A stretch of DNA of 64,000 nucleotides from a virus, in the IMG/VR virus record IMGVR_UViG_3300023171_000009, positions 1 to 64,000 of that record, one strand, 5' to 3'. The position numbers and the translations under genes are program-made. Within the stretch, counting starts at the first letter, position 1. The number at the start of each line of letters is the position of its first letter. This document shows, in pieces, positions 44,768 to 53,096 of this stretch. A model generated the notes under the pieces. It was not told the DNA's origin and searched no databases. It was given only the letters and a program-made list of their open reading frames with translations.

Positions 44768-47641
44768 TTAATCACCAGAAGTAAACCAACATGGCTTTTG
44801 TGCTACTATGTCTTTCCTCTTAACTAGGTCTTTTAAATTATAACCCATTTCTATATCCGCGACAATCGGCAAAGGAGGGGTGATACCAAACCATTCTTGA
44901 AAAGGTATATTCTCCAGATACCATCTTGCAGCGGAGGCGTAATGTTCCGCTTTACTTATAATAACTTCAAAAATGATAGCGTCATGAATTGGTGCTAAAA
45001 CACACGCTTCCTCTTTAGGGGCATCACGATCAAATCTGATAGCTCCCATCAAACAAATATCACTAGAAAAACCCTGAACCGTGCTGTTAATAGCTTGTCT
45101 TTCCGCCTCCTGACGAATCATCTTATCGTAAGAACGTATATTAGGAAGATGCCGTATACGCCCGTGCAAAGAACGAACGTATCCTGTCTGATTAACAAAT
45201 TCCCGCTTTTTCTTATGCCAATTTACTAATCCTTTATAAAGATCGAAATAGGCATCATAGCTTTCTTTAGCTTGTTCGTCTGTAAATTCCACATGGTAAG
45301 TAGTTTTAGCATATGTTTTGAATTTCTTCCACCACATCCCGAATAAATATCCGAAATTAACGGCTTTAGCTCCTTGTCGTTTTTCATCTTGAATATCTTC
45401 TGCCATTAATAAAAAAGCTTCTACACTTACGTGCATTGTTCTGGCAGCCGTTGCTTGATGCAAATCTTTACCTTCATTATACAACCGCAGCATAGTTTTT
45501 TCTCTAGCTTCCCAAGCCGCAACTCTCAATTCAGCCTGAGATAAGTCTACAGATATTAAAATTCTACCCGGCCTAGCTACATAAATAGCCCGATATGCTT
45601 TAGCAAGCTTTCCATGTTTAGGAACATTTTGTCCATTAGGGTTTGCACTAGCAACACGGCCTGTCACAGTCCTATGTAAAAAATAACTAGCATGAACGCA
45701 CCCATCAGGAGCAATATACTTCCAAATACCTTTGGCATCTTTTTTATCGACACCTACTTCTAAAATTTCAGAATTAACATCTTCTTCTTCAGTATTATAT
45801 CCTTCACAACCTGCTAGCGTCAGCATGGTTTTAAACTTATTGTATGCGATATAATCAGCGACCCAAGGAACATCTTCGAAATAAGGCAAATGTTCCTTAG
45901 CAGAAGTCATAGGAACTTTTTGATCATCAGGAAGCTTTCGAGTTCCTTTTGTAAACATTACCGGTGTAAGTCTTAATCCTTTTTCGTGAGTAAATAAAAT
46001 ATCTCTAACAAAATCATGTCTGGTAAACGATAACCCTTTTTTAGGTTTCTTTTCGTCCCACCATTTGTTTCTGATTTCAGGATCTATACTTCCTATCAAT
46101 TTGTCATATTTATTTTTACCCTCTTTTTCGGTAATTCGAGTGAAATCACGAATCTTTTCTTTATCAATCAACATGCCGCGTTTCTCCATCCCATAGAACA
46201 TTCTAAGGGCAGGCATTTGAATTCTCTTATAACAATTCCAATGCCTATCATCTTTACTGCAAAGCCCTACCAAATAGTTAGTCATTCTCAAGCTGGCGTC
46301 ACTATCCGCAGCCGAATAAAAAAGCATGTCGTCCGGATTTTCTCTAGGCATTTCTGCATAGTTTGCTTTTTCTTCAAACGCGTCTGAATACCCACTAAGT
46401 GCGGGAACGTAAAGGCGAGCACCTGTTGCCAAATCTTTTGATAACGTGTTTTCATCCCTGACAAACATTAGCTGCATGGAATCATGCATCCAATTTTCTA
46501 AGTTAGGCCGGACTCCTACATTTTCCATTACGTGCCAGTCATAAGCTAGGTTATGGCCTGTGAATTGATATTTATCGCTTTCAAGGACGCTCTTAACCGC
46601 TGCCAGATTTTTTGCTGCTTCCTGTTCTGATACCGTCCAATAATCGTATTGTCCTTTTGGTATAGTCTTTCTTGTTTCAAATTGTTTCCAGCTTTGAATG
46701 GGGATAACGTAGGACTCCCCTTTCTTCCAGCTTATTTGAAAGATGAAAGGTTTACTTCCAGCCCACCATGAATTACTTCCGCCGTCATTGTAAGTTTCAG
46801 TATCGAACGCAATAGCAACAGGCTTATCTTTTTGCAACTTTTTCAATAACTCTTCACCGGAGATATATTGATAGTTTACATCTTGAATTGCTAATTCTGC
46901 CGCTTTTAAATCATATTCATACTGCCGCAAACGGCATACCATATCAAAATCCACCCTAAAGGATTCCTCAAAGCCAGGCTGTCTAAAGACTTGGGCCGGG
47001 GATACCATAGGAATGCAAGGCAGATTGAATTCTTCCAAGTGCCTAATCTGTCCGCGAACCTTTGTTATCTTTAGGGGTTTGTTGAACGTCTGTTTTGTGG
47101 CGTGTAAACCTAGCGTCAAGACCGCTCGTGGTAATCCTCCTTCGGATTCCATAATCCTGTGAAAGTCATGTAAGAAACCGTCGCGGTTATCCTTTAGCCA
47201 CTTGGTTTCTCTTGAGTCGCTTCCTGTCATTTCTTCCGGTATTGGCGGACAGGGGGAGACAAACCTAAAAATGCTTGTGGGTAAGTTTTTATCGTTAGCG
47301 GTGTTTAAGAATAAAGATTTGGATTTCTTACCTAGTCCCAAATTCTTTGCGTAAACTTCATGGCTTGGAATATCACAAACTACAATAATATATTCGCCCT
47401 TTGCGGCCTCTGTAAACTCGCGTTCGTCTAACTCTGAGCGCGTTATAACAACATCAGCGGCAACATCAACATCCTTTTTTTCTTTAGCTCTCGCCCCATA
47501 AGCTTTGCTTGAGGCTGCTAGTATTGCGGCTAACCCTCTAGGTTTTTGTGCAACGATTTCACTTTCCGGAGTCTTAACAGCAGGAATAACTGGTTCTGGC
47601 TTACGTAATTTTAGTTTCATGTTAGGTAATTTTAGTTTCAT
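44768..47641 (-). CDS. polA: DNA polymerase I with N-terminal UDG-like domain
   Basis: 957 aa. Residues 1-35 are a tag region with a duplicated MKLKL start and repeat-coded EIVA (28-31). About 80-240 is a UDG-superfamily-like domain (RAVLTLGLHATKQTF, VSPAQVFRQPGF), as in SPO1-type polymerases. The 3'-5' exonuclease has AIAFDTETYNDG at 277-288. Polymerase motif A is VDLSQAELR (698-706), B is KRQGAKAVNFGYLFGM (754-769), and C is IHDAIIFEV (885-893), with Ala where Glu is usual. Replicates the phage genome. Start MKLKLRKPEP at 47620 is an alternative. Confidence 0.93.
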   Translation of the reverse strand: MKLKLPNMKLKLRKPEPVIPAVKTPESEIVAQKPRGLAAILAASSKAYGARAKEKKDVDVAADVVITRSELDEREFTEAAKGEYIIVVCDIPSHEVYAKNLGLGKKSKSLFLNTANDKNLPTSIFRFVSPCPPIPEEMTGSDSRETKWLKDNRDGFLHDFHRIMESEGGLPRAVLTLGLHATKQTFNKPLKITKVRGQIRHLEEFNLPCIPMVSPAQVFRQPGFEESFRVDFDMVCRLRQYEYDLKAAELAIQDVNYQYISGEELLKKLQKDKPVAIAFDTETYNDGGSNSWWAGSKPFIFQISWKKGESYVIPIQSWKQFETRKTIPKGQYDYWTVSEQEAAKNLAAVKSVLESDKYQFTGHNLAYDWHVMENVGVRPNLENWMHDSMQLMFVRDENTLSKDLATGARLYVPALSGYSDAFEEKANYAEMPRENPDDMLFYSAADSDASLRMTNYLVGLCSKDDRHWNCYKRIQMPALRMFYGMEKRGMLIDKEKIRDFTRITEKEGKNKYDKLIGSIDPEIRNKWWDEKKPKKGLSFTRHDFVRDILFTHEKGLRLTPVMFTKGTRKLPDDQKVPMTSAKEHLPYFEDVPWVADYIAYNKFKTMLTLAGCEGYNTEEEDVNSEILEVGVDKKDAKGIWKYIAPDGCVHASYFLHRTVTGRVASANPNGQNVPKHGKLAKAYRAIYVARPGRILISVDLSQAELRVAAWEAREKTMLRLYNEGKDLHQATAARTMHVSVEAFLLMAEDIQDEKRQGAKAVNFGYLFGMWWKKFKTYAKTTYHVEFTDEQAKESYDAYFDLYKGLVNWHKKKREFVNQTGYVRSLHGRIRHLPNIRSYDKMIRQEAERQAINSTVQGFSSDICLMGAIRFDRDAPKEEACVLAPIHDAIIFEVIISKAEHYASAARWYLENIPFQEWFGITPPLPIVADIEMGYNLKDLVKRKDIVAQKPCWFTSGD
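47549..47561 (-). repeat. R1 dyad, exact
   Basis: TGCAACGATTTCA on plus; in frame as EIVA near the polymerase N-terminus. Confidence 0.9.
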
Positions 47642-47642
47642 G

Positions 47643-49043
47643 TTAGCGCATATAATCAGTTACTTCTTCGTCTGAATCATTGTCGTCCGAACCCATGATT
47701 GTTTCAATTGGGAACTCGCTAAAGTCCATGGTATCAAAATCCATACTAACAGCAAATCTTTCTGCCGCACCGTCGCGGGTTTTCATAGGGTCGATAATCC
47801 TATGACTTAACTGATAAGGGGAAGGAGCGTATAACATCGCGGCTACAATATCAGCGTCTTTACCTACTGCATCCGTTCCCGCGATTGAACTTAAATCTGC
47901 CCGATGCTTCTTTCCTTGTGAGGAGTTTTTTTCAGTTCGATTTAGTTGATAGGTTACAAAACCCGGAAGCTTTCTATCAAGCAATAATCCTTTAATTTCT
48001 CTAACTACTTGTTCCTGCATATCGGCTTGCTGTTGCCTGTTAGTTATTCCGCTTGCTTTAACCAAGTAAGCAGCATCAATAAATAAAGCGTCAGGGCCAA
48101 AATTAGCACAACTACGTTCAAGATCAGGAATAGTCTGATTAAACGAGCCGGATATAACATCGGTATCAGGGCCGCGAGCTATTTGTTCAGCAACTGCGTA
48201 TAATCGACGCTCACCATGCGTGGAAACCTCGCCTTTCTTGATCAAAGAATGATTTATCCCTGCCTTACGTCCAAGCCATCTTCTAACAAGTTGCTTGCCC
48301 GGCATTTCGTTTGAACAAACAACGCAACGCAATCCAGCGGCATGACAGGCTAAGAAAGCTTCAGATAGTAAAATTGTTTTACCAACTCCGGGACGGCCAA
48401 CATAGGCAGTTAATTCTCCAGGCATAATGCCTCCTGTAGCCATGTCTAAAGACTCATAGCCCGTAGGAACACCGATTAATCCGACAGTTCTTCTAGCAAG
48501 TTGAAAGTCAACTAATACTTCCTGAGCAAGAGTTGAAAAGGTATCCGTTCTTTGATTGCGGGTTACCGCAAGCATATCAGAAAGTTGTTTTCTAACAATA
48601 GCAAGGAGGGTTGCTTGATCTGCTTTACCGGCTAATGCCTTAATAAGTAGCTTTTGGTTTTCTTGGATAGCAACGTGCGTTTCCCGCTCCGCAATTCTAT
48701 TAATGAAATAATCCGCTGTTTCGTTAGATACTACATCTAAAGCATGCCCGCTTGATCGTGCGGTGTCTGGCTCCGGCAATCTGCCGTATTGTCTTAAGTG
48801 CGCTTTAGAAAATTCGTAAAGAGCTATCTCTTGTTCATGTAAATGCCGTGTTTCTATGTTCTGAAAGGTGGGAATGTCGTTACCTTGCAAAACTACTTTC
48901 AACAGCTTTAACCCAAGGTCAGGGTTGAATTGTGGTTTCTCTGCTACCAATAAGGATTGTGCCGGTCTTGCGCGTGGCGCTGAATTTTCTTCTGAGGGGG
49001 CGGGTTTCGCCGTGCTTGTAAGCAATTTTGATAGTGCGGACAT
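47643..49043 (-). CDS. dnaB: DnaB-like replicative helicase
   Basis: 466 aa. An N-terminal helical part (DnaB-N-like) is followed by the RecA-type core: GIMPGELTAYVGRPGVGKTI with Walker A at 216-223, FGPDALFIDAAYLVKA (Walker B) and GFVTYQLNRTEKNSSQ. Unwinds the fork and cooperates with the separate primase. The C-terminus ends in an acidic tail DDNDSDEEVTDYMR. It starts one base after the loader gene stop and an R1 dyad separates the two. Confidence 0.88.
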   Translation of the reverse strand: MSALSKLLTSTAKPAPSEENSAPRARPAQSLLVAEKPQFNPDLGLKLLKVVLQGNDIPTFQNIETRHLHEQEIALYEFSKAHLRQYGRLPEPDTARSSGHALDVVSNETADYFINRIAERETHVAIQENQKLLIKALAGKADQATLLAIVRKQLSDMLAVTRNQRTDTFSTLAQEVLVDFQLARRTVGLIGVPTGYESLDMATGGIMPGELTAYVGRPGVGKTILLSEAFLACHAAGLRCVVCSNEMPGKQLVRRWLGRKAGINHSLIKKGEVSTHGERRLYAVAEQIARGPDTDVISGSFNQTIPDLERSCANFGPDALFIDAAYLVKASGITNRQQQADMQEQVVREIKGLLLDRKLPGFVTYQLNRTEKNSSQGKKHRADLSSIAGTDAVGKDADIVAAMLYAPSPYQLSHRIIDPMKTRDGAAERFAVSMDFDTMDFSEFPIETIMGSDDNDSDEEVTDYMR

Positions 49044-49044
49044 A

Positions 49045-49566
49045 TTATTGCAACGATTTCACTACTTCAACATTGCTAGTATAGAAAGACCGGAAATCCT
49101 TAGAAAACCAAGGTAGCGTTTCATCAGTAGTCCGAATTATAACCGTTTTATCGTATTGATTGATCATCATTCTAACAAAAGATTCTATTTTATGTGTCTG
49201 CCCTTGAGTATAGGGCGAGGCTTTACCTGTTTCAGCGCTGCAAAAAGAAAGCAACGTTAGTATCTCACAATTGTAGATTGGAGATAGTTTTTCAGCGTCA
49301 TTATTTTCCAAATAATGGAGCATCATGGCCGTTTCTACGGCAAATAAGTCTTTTCTCAATAGAGCCAATGCCGCAGAAAACACTAAGGCTCCGATATCAT
49401 TAGGGCCTTCAATTATCAGATTAGTTTCATCTGCAATTATCTGATTAATCCTATCATATGGTTTAAGCATACTAGGAAAATCTTTAGAAATTCTGAAGTC
49501 CGCATATCTTGCCCCTACTCCACAACTGAGCAAGACATTTCTAATCTGAACAGGAGTCATTGCCAT
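49045..49566 (-). CDS. degenerate DnaC-like helicase loader
   Basis: 173 aa from MAMTPVQIRNVLLSCGVGAR. The layout (VLLSCGVGARYADFRI, NLIIEGPNDIGALVFSAALA, late VIIRTTDETLPWF) follows DnaC/IstB-type loaders, but the Walker A lysine is missing (GPNDIGA instead of GPxGxGKT), so it is probably ATP-independent. Adjacent to DnaB, as expected for a loader. Its C-terminus VKSLQ is coded by an R1 dyad. Confidence 0.6.
   Translation of the reverse strand: MAMTPVQIRNVLLSCGVGARYADFRISKDFPSMLKPYDRINQIIADETNLIIEGPNDIGALVFSAALALLRKDLFAVETAMMLHYLENNDAEKLSPIYNCEILTLLSFCSAETGKASPYTQGQTHKIESFVRMMINQYDKTVIIRTTDETLPWFSKDFRSFYTSNVEVVKSLQ
49049..49061 (-). repeat. R1 dyad, exact
   Basis: TGCAACGATTTCA on plus; in frame as KSLQ at the C-terminus of the loader gene, just before its stop. 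Confidence 0.9.
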
Positions 49567-49570
49567 AACG

Positions 49571-51037
49571 CTAATTACTAAAATTATCAAATATAGGTAT
49601 TTGCTGGAATATTATATTTCCCTCATCATCATACTCTGTCGGAGGCAAATCTTCAGCTAGTTTTTCCAACAATTGCCGCTCTTGTTCCCGACGTTCTTTG
49701 TAGGTTACAAGGGGACTGACGGGGTTGTAAAATTCTTGGACGTTGGTTTTCCGTTCCTCTTTTCTAACGGCTTTGGCGTCTCTCGGGCTAAGTTTACCCG
49801 TGGCTTCAAACCGCCGCATTCTCAGCGCGTCACGCTTATCTTTAACCACTTCGCGGTATTCTTCCGCCTTCTCCTTCACGATAGCGCTTCTATTTTTGTA
49901 GTCACGGAAGCCTGTAAAGCATTGCACAAATAGCCCCAGCGAGGGTTGCACCGCTTGATGCAATTTCATGGAAGATGTTATTTGCGCCCATTGGGTTATG
50001 GAATCCGTGATCAATTCCAGAAAGTCTTCAATGGTTCCGCCTCCGGCTTTCCATTTTGTTATTAGGCATTTCATCTGCCCTCTTTGTTTTTTGCCCCATG
50101 CCATGACGGGAGAAAGCCGCGCTCCATTTTGAGCCGTGACATATTCCTTTTCAAGTGACTGCCACAATTGCGCGGCTTGTTCGTAGTCGCTCAATTCTTT
50201 TTGCGGTCGGGCGGTCGGAATTTTCCCATACTCAAACTGGTATTTGCTAGGGGGCGCGGAACATTCCTCCTTATCTTCAAGGGTTTCAATCACCGGGGTA
50301 ATTATCCTTCTATTCAAGGGCAGCTTAAATCTTCTCCTTGCCGGAATCGCGGCGCTTGCGTCGCAGTTCTTATTTAAATTATCTTCTCCTTTATAAACAT
50401 CCTCTTTATACAGGTCGATCTTCGGCCCACTAACAGACTGAACTTCGGCCCCTTCGTTTAAGCTAGAGGGTTGATCGTCGTCCCTTCCAGTAATACGAAA
50501 TACACGCTCTTTGTTGGATTTTTCATGTTGTTCATCCCACAGCGTTTCATATTTCAAATCCTCGGGATTATATTGTTTTTTAGCGCGGGCTCTTTTAAGC
50601 ATATCGTTGTAAAGAAAATTGTGATTAGGTTCAAAACTGTGAGTCAGCCGTCCTGTATATTTGCTGCGCTTCCAACTTATGAATAACAACTTGTTCCCCT
50701 TGTTGTCATAAGTTGAGTCTAGTTCTTTTATTTTAAGCTTAATTGTGGATAAGGCATACGGTAAGCCGTAGTTAGCCTTTACTCCATCTTTGCTGGTAAC
50801 GCCGTCTAATAGATGACGCATAGGGATTACTTCAGAATCTTTTCCGTAACCCCATACCCTGTTTAAAATGGCTCTAAGAACTGCGCATAAAGTGGAGTCC
50901 CGGCAATTTTCTGTAAATGCCTCCATGCACTTATCCCGCTTCCTCATATACTCACCCGGAGTAACGGGCTTTAAATTTTCAAGACGGGTGGTTGACTTTT
51001 TATAAGGTTCTTGTATGATACACATAATATATAGCAT
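49571..51037 (-). CDS. putative replication initiator/organiser, 488 aa
   Basis: The N-terminal 170 residues look like a winged-helix replisome organiser (FTENCRDSTLCAVLRAILNR, TSKDGVKANYGLPYALSTIK), the middle is a Pro/Arg-rich linker containing the tag RRFKLPLNRR, and the C-terminal 200 residues are helical and basic. It is upstream of the loader, DnaB and polymerase genes, the expected place for an initiator. A candidate promoter overlaps its start, so MCIIQEPYKK (51025) or a later start may be used. Confidence 0.55.
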   Translation of the reverse strand: MLYIMCIIQEPYKKSTTRLENLKPVTPGEYMRKRDKCMEAFTENCRDSTLCAVLRAILNRVWGYGKDSEVIPMRHLLDGVTSKDGVKANYGLPYALSTIKLKIKELDSTYDNKGNKLLFISWKRSKYTGRLTHSFEPNHNFLYNDMLKRARAKKQYNPEDLKYETLWDEQHEKSNKERVFRITGRDDDQPSSLNEGAEVQSVSGPKIDLYKEDVYKGEDNLNKNCDASAAIPARRRFKLPLNRRIITPVIETLEDKEECSAPPSKYQFEYGKIPTARPQKELSDYEQAAQLWQSLEKEYVTAQNGARLSPVMAWGKKQRGQMKCLITKWKAGGGTIEDFLELITDSITQWAQITSSMKLHQAVQPSLGLFVQCFTGFRDYKNRSAIVKEKAEEYREVVKDKRDALRMRRFEATGKLSPRDAKAVRKEERKTNVQEFYNPVSPLVTYKERREQERQLLEKLAEDLPPTEYDDEGNIIFQQIPIFDNFSN

Positions 51038-51053
51038 GGATTAGGAGCGTTAA
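51026..51053 (-). promoter_or_regulatory. candidate promoter at the initiator gene
   Basis: Minus strand TTAACG (51053-51048), 16 bases, TATATT (51031-51026). It overlaps the annotated 5' end of the initiator gene, so either the start is later or the site is not a promoter. Confidence 0.4.
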
Positions 51054-51070
51054 CTCCTGATTTAAATTTA

Positions 51071-51101
51071 GCCCGCTTGGAACTGGTAATTCCTCGCGGG
51101 C
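51071..51101. terminator. hairpin with T-run on the plus strand
   Basis: GCCCGC (51071-51076) pairs with GCGGGC (51096-51101). On plus it is followed by TTTTTATT, on minus by TAAATTT. It lies between the membrane protein gene and the initiator gene and could end transcription in either direction, but the better T-run is on the strand with no genes. Confidence 0.55.
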
Positions 51102-51123
51102 TTTTTATTGGTTAGTTTTAATT

Positions 51124-51136
51124 TGAAATAGTTGCA
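51124..51136 (+). repeat. R1 dyad, spacer variant
   Basis: TGAAATAGTTGCA on plus, just downstream of the 103-aa membrane protein gene. Confidence 0.75.
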
Positions 51137-51137
51137 A

Positions 51138-51449
51138 TTATTTTGAATTGAATAGCTCCTTAATTGCTTCAATTCTATGTGTGTATCTTACTGCCAAAAC
51201 AGAATTCAAGGAGCCTTCTGGAGCGTCTTTGCTAATTCTGGTAAACTCTTGGTCTAACAATAATAAATCCCTTTCAAGTTCGCGAATTGCTTTTGCGTAT
51301 CGGTCAGAAGATACACTTCCTCCGGCTGATATCACTAAAATTAAAACAAAGACTAGCCATCCCCATCCCGCAATATGGTTTATAGCCATCAAGGTAATTC
51401 CTGCCACTAAAGACAACGATATCAATAACTGTGCATGTATAACTCTCAT
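51138..51449 (-). CDS. two-span membrane protein with charged tail, 103 aa
   Basis: Start MRVIHAQLLISLSLVAGITL at 51449; the R1 dyad and upstream frame are excluded. Two hydrophobic spans (LLISLSLVAGITLMAI; WGWLVFVLILVISAGG) are followed by a helical cytoplasmic part RELERDLLLLDQEFTR. Function unknown. Confidence 0.6.
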   Translation of the reverse strand: MRVIHAQLLISLSLVAGITLMAINHIAGWGWLVFVLILVISAGGSVSSDRYAKAIRELERDLLLLDQEFTRISKDAPEGSLNSVLAVRYTHRIEAIKELFNSK

Positions 51450-51450
51450 A

Positions 51451-51726
51451 TTATGAAATCGTTGCAGATTTAGAACTAGAATTCTTAGAGGTTTCAATAA
51501 AGAAACAGCCGTCGTATATAGGCAAAGTCCGGTTGGGAGGAACAGCGATGATAAATATAAAAGGGCCTTCGTATTTTCTAAGTAATTTACGTTTATAGAT
51601 TATATCCATAACGCCAATATCATTCGTTACCTCAAATGTAGAGTTAGGAGGCACTATCCTCCCATCAAGTGCTTGTGCTACCGTAGTTTTACCTGACCCC
51701 TGTGGTCCATATATGATAGTGTGCAT
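51451..51726 (-). CDS. small P-loop protein, 91 aa
   Basis: IIYGPQGSGKTTVAQALDG at residues 3-21 is a complete Walker A. No Walker B is clear, and the protein is much shorter than AAA or kinase families, so it may be a minimal P-loop or a regulator. The end SKSATIS is coded by an R1 dyad. A long structured 5' region (51727-51955) precedes it. Confidence 0.6.
   Translation of the reverse strand: MHTIIYGPQGSGKTTVAQALDGRIVPPNSTFEVTNDIGVMDIIYKRKLLRKYEGPFIFIIAVPPNRTLPIYDGCFFIETSKNSSSKSATIS
51454..51466 (+). repeat. R1 dyad, exact, end of P-loop gene and before next start
   Basis: TGAAATCGTTGCA on plus; codes ATIS at the P-loop C-terminus and lies 4 bases before the next ATG. Confidence 0.9.
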
Positions 51727-51742
51727 ATCTTTATATCTAGCA

Positions 51743-51886
51743 ATGAATAAAATTCCGCCTCCTTGGTAACTAAGTTACTAGGCTACACAAAAGGCTCAAT
51801 GGCTAACAAAACAACCTTTTACCTGCTACACAGATCGATTTTAGAAGAATCGACGGCAGGCACCAAAGAAGCGGAATTTTATTCAT
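51743..51886 (-). ncRNA. structured element closed by a 16-bp inverted repeat
   Basis: ATGAATAAAATTCCGC (51743-51758) and GCGGAATTTTATTCAT (51871-51886) are perfect inverted copies. Inside are further pairs GGTAAC/GTTAC, AAAAGG/CCTTTT and CCTGC/GCAGG with CGATT/AATCG, giving a four-helix multibranch layout. It is in the 5' region of the P-loop gene, so it could be a leader RNA. Confidence 0.55.
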
Positions 51887-51902
51887 AAACTGTTTGTTGT
51901 TT

Positions 51903-51933
51903 TGTTATTATGTAACCTAGTTCAGTATAATAA
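51903..51933. promoter_or_regulatory. palindromic operator-like site with -10 box
   Basis: GTTATTAT and ATAATAAC are perfect 8-bp inverted copies around 15 bases. Minus strand TATACT within it resembles a -10. Upstream of the structured leader. Confidence 0.45.
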
Positions 51934-51955
51934 CCTAACTGTTTAAGATTGCAAG

Positions 51956-52174
51956 TTAAAGTTTTTCAGGCGAAAAAGTGATAGTAGGGACTTCAAAACT
52001 TTGTGGAGGGCATATTGAAACGCCTTTAATTCCATTAGTAGTAGTAATTAATACGCACCAATCTTCAGGATGCTCACTTAAAGCATTTTTTAGTTCCTTT
52101 GATAAATGGGGCAGTTCCAACGTTTGTTTAACTGTTAGAGTTATACGATTTAAAGGTAATAAATCTGTTTTCAT
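51956..52174 (-). CDS. hypothetical protein, 72 aa
   Basis: Start MKTDLLPLNRITLTVKQTLE at 52174 was preferred over a longer start that overlaps the next gene. It has HLSKELKNALSEHPEDWCVL and ends SFEVPTITFSPEKL. Soluble, unknown function. Confidence 0.5.
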   Translation of the reverse strand: MKTDLLPLNRITLTVKQTLELPHLSKELKNALSEHPEDWCVLITTTNGIKGVSICPPQSFEVPTITFSPEKL

Positions 52175-52178
52175 GAAG

Positions 52179-52505
52179 TTAAACCTTCCTTGCCTTAATC
52201 TCATCTTCTGATAGCTCTTCGATACCTGCGTTTTCTGTAGTTGCGCTATCGATTTGTTTTTCAAGATCATCCAATTTAACATGGACCGCTAGCCTATCTT
52301 TTCGACTATTTTCTAATGTTATCATCATGAGCATAGATGTTAAAACGCTGATTCCATAATCGAAAACATCAAAATTCACAAAAGGCATGATTATGCACCA
52401 CAACAAAAATATACTAAATGAAGCAGGACGGCTTAGCGCTTTTTCAAACGCGTCCGCTACCTTTGAAAAGTGGGACATAACTATTGATGTGTGAAGTTCT
52501 ATCAA
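52179..52505 (-). CDS. low-affinity iron permease-like membrane protein, 108 aa
   Basis: VADAFEKALSRPASFSIFLL followed by WCIIMPFVNF and ISVLTSMLMMITLENSRKDR then AVHVKLDDLEKQI is the pattern of the PF04120 low-affinity iron permease family: two spans and a terminal Lys/Asp helix. In phages this family's role is unknown. It overlaps the winged-helix gene by 62 bases; MSHFSKVADA (52478) is a possible later start. Confidence 0.6.
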   Translation of the reverse strand: MIELHTSIVMSHFSKVADAFEKALSRPASFSIFLLWCIIMPFVNFDVFDYGISVLTSMLMMITLENSRKDRLAVHVKLDDLEKQIDSATTENAGIEELSEDEIKARKV

Positions 52506-52725
52506 CGTTTAGGTATCCAGCATCTTCTAACTCTTTAATTGCTTTAGTTAGGGTAGGACGTGAGGAATTTGCATTCTTTGCAAGGGACGACAAAGATTCT
52601 TGAACCGGGGACATACTGCCATCGTATTGATTGCAGATATAAGACAACAATTTAAAAGCACTTGGTTGAACTTTCGTTATAACCAATCGCAAAAATAAAT
52701 CAGTAGGGGTATTAAGATTACTCAT
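52444..52725 (-). CDS. winged-helix DNA-binding protein, 93 aa
   Basis: LSSLAKNANSSRPTLTKAIK and ELEDAGYLNVDR form a complete winged-helix with a recognition helix and wing. Small single-domain size fits a transcription regulator. It is one candidate to bind the dispersed R1 dyads, though this is only a possibility. Confidence 0.65.
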   Translation of the reverse strand: MSNLNTPTDLFLRLVITKVQPSAFKLLSYICNQYDGSMSPVQESLSSLAKNANSSRPTLTKAIKELEDAGYLNVDRTSHINSYVPLFKGSGRV

Positions 52726-52727
52726 GA

Positions 52728-53096
52728 TTAATATTCCTCGTATCCATCCCGGTTGCGCAAAAATGGAATTATAACATTCTCAAAATCAACGGCGTCTTCG
52801 TAGGATTCAAATCCGGCTTTAAAGTCATCCACTATTTTGATACTTTGATAAATTTTCCAGATTTTATCAGAGACTTCCGATATGTTCCACCAGCTTTCTA
52901 TTTCTTTTAAATGCCAGTAACAAACATATTTCGCGGCTTTCACCATGTAAATAACAAAACGCCTTGAATCACAACGAAATTCAATAACGCTGGTGCGCTC
53001 CATCTTGACCGTCCCTTCCATGGTAGGTAATAATGTATGATCAAGGGCAGCTATTTTGCCCGTGGGAAAGATTGTTATTTCTAGTGGAACGGACAT
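52728..53096 (-). CDS. hypothetical protein, 122 aa
   Basis: Start MSVPLEITIFPTGKIAALDH at 53096. Beta-rich N-terminal half and helical C-terminus (FKAGFESYEDAVDFENVIIP). It overlaps the upstream paralogue gene by 56 bases, so its start is uncertain. Function unknown. Confidence 0.5.
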   Translation of the reverse strand: MSVPLEITIFPTGKIAALDHTLLPTMEGTVKMERTSVIEFRCDSRRFVIYMVKAAKYVCYWHLKEIESWWNISEVSDKIWKIYQSIKIVDDFKAGFESYEDAVDFENVIIPFLRNRDGYEEY

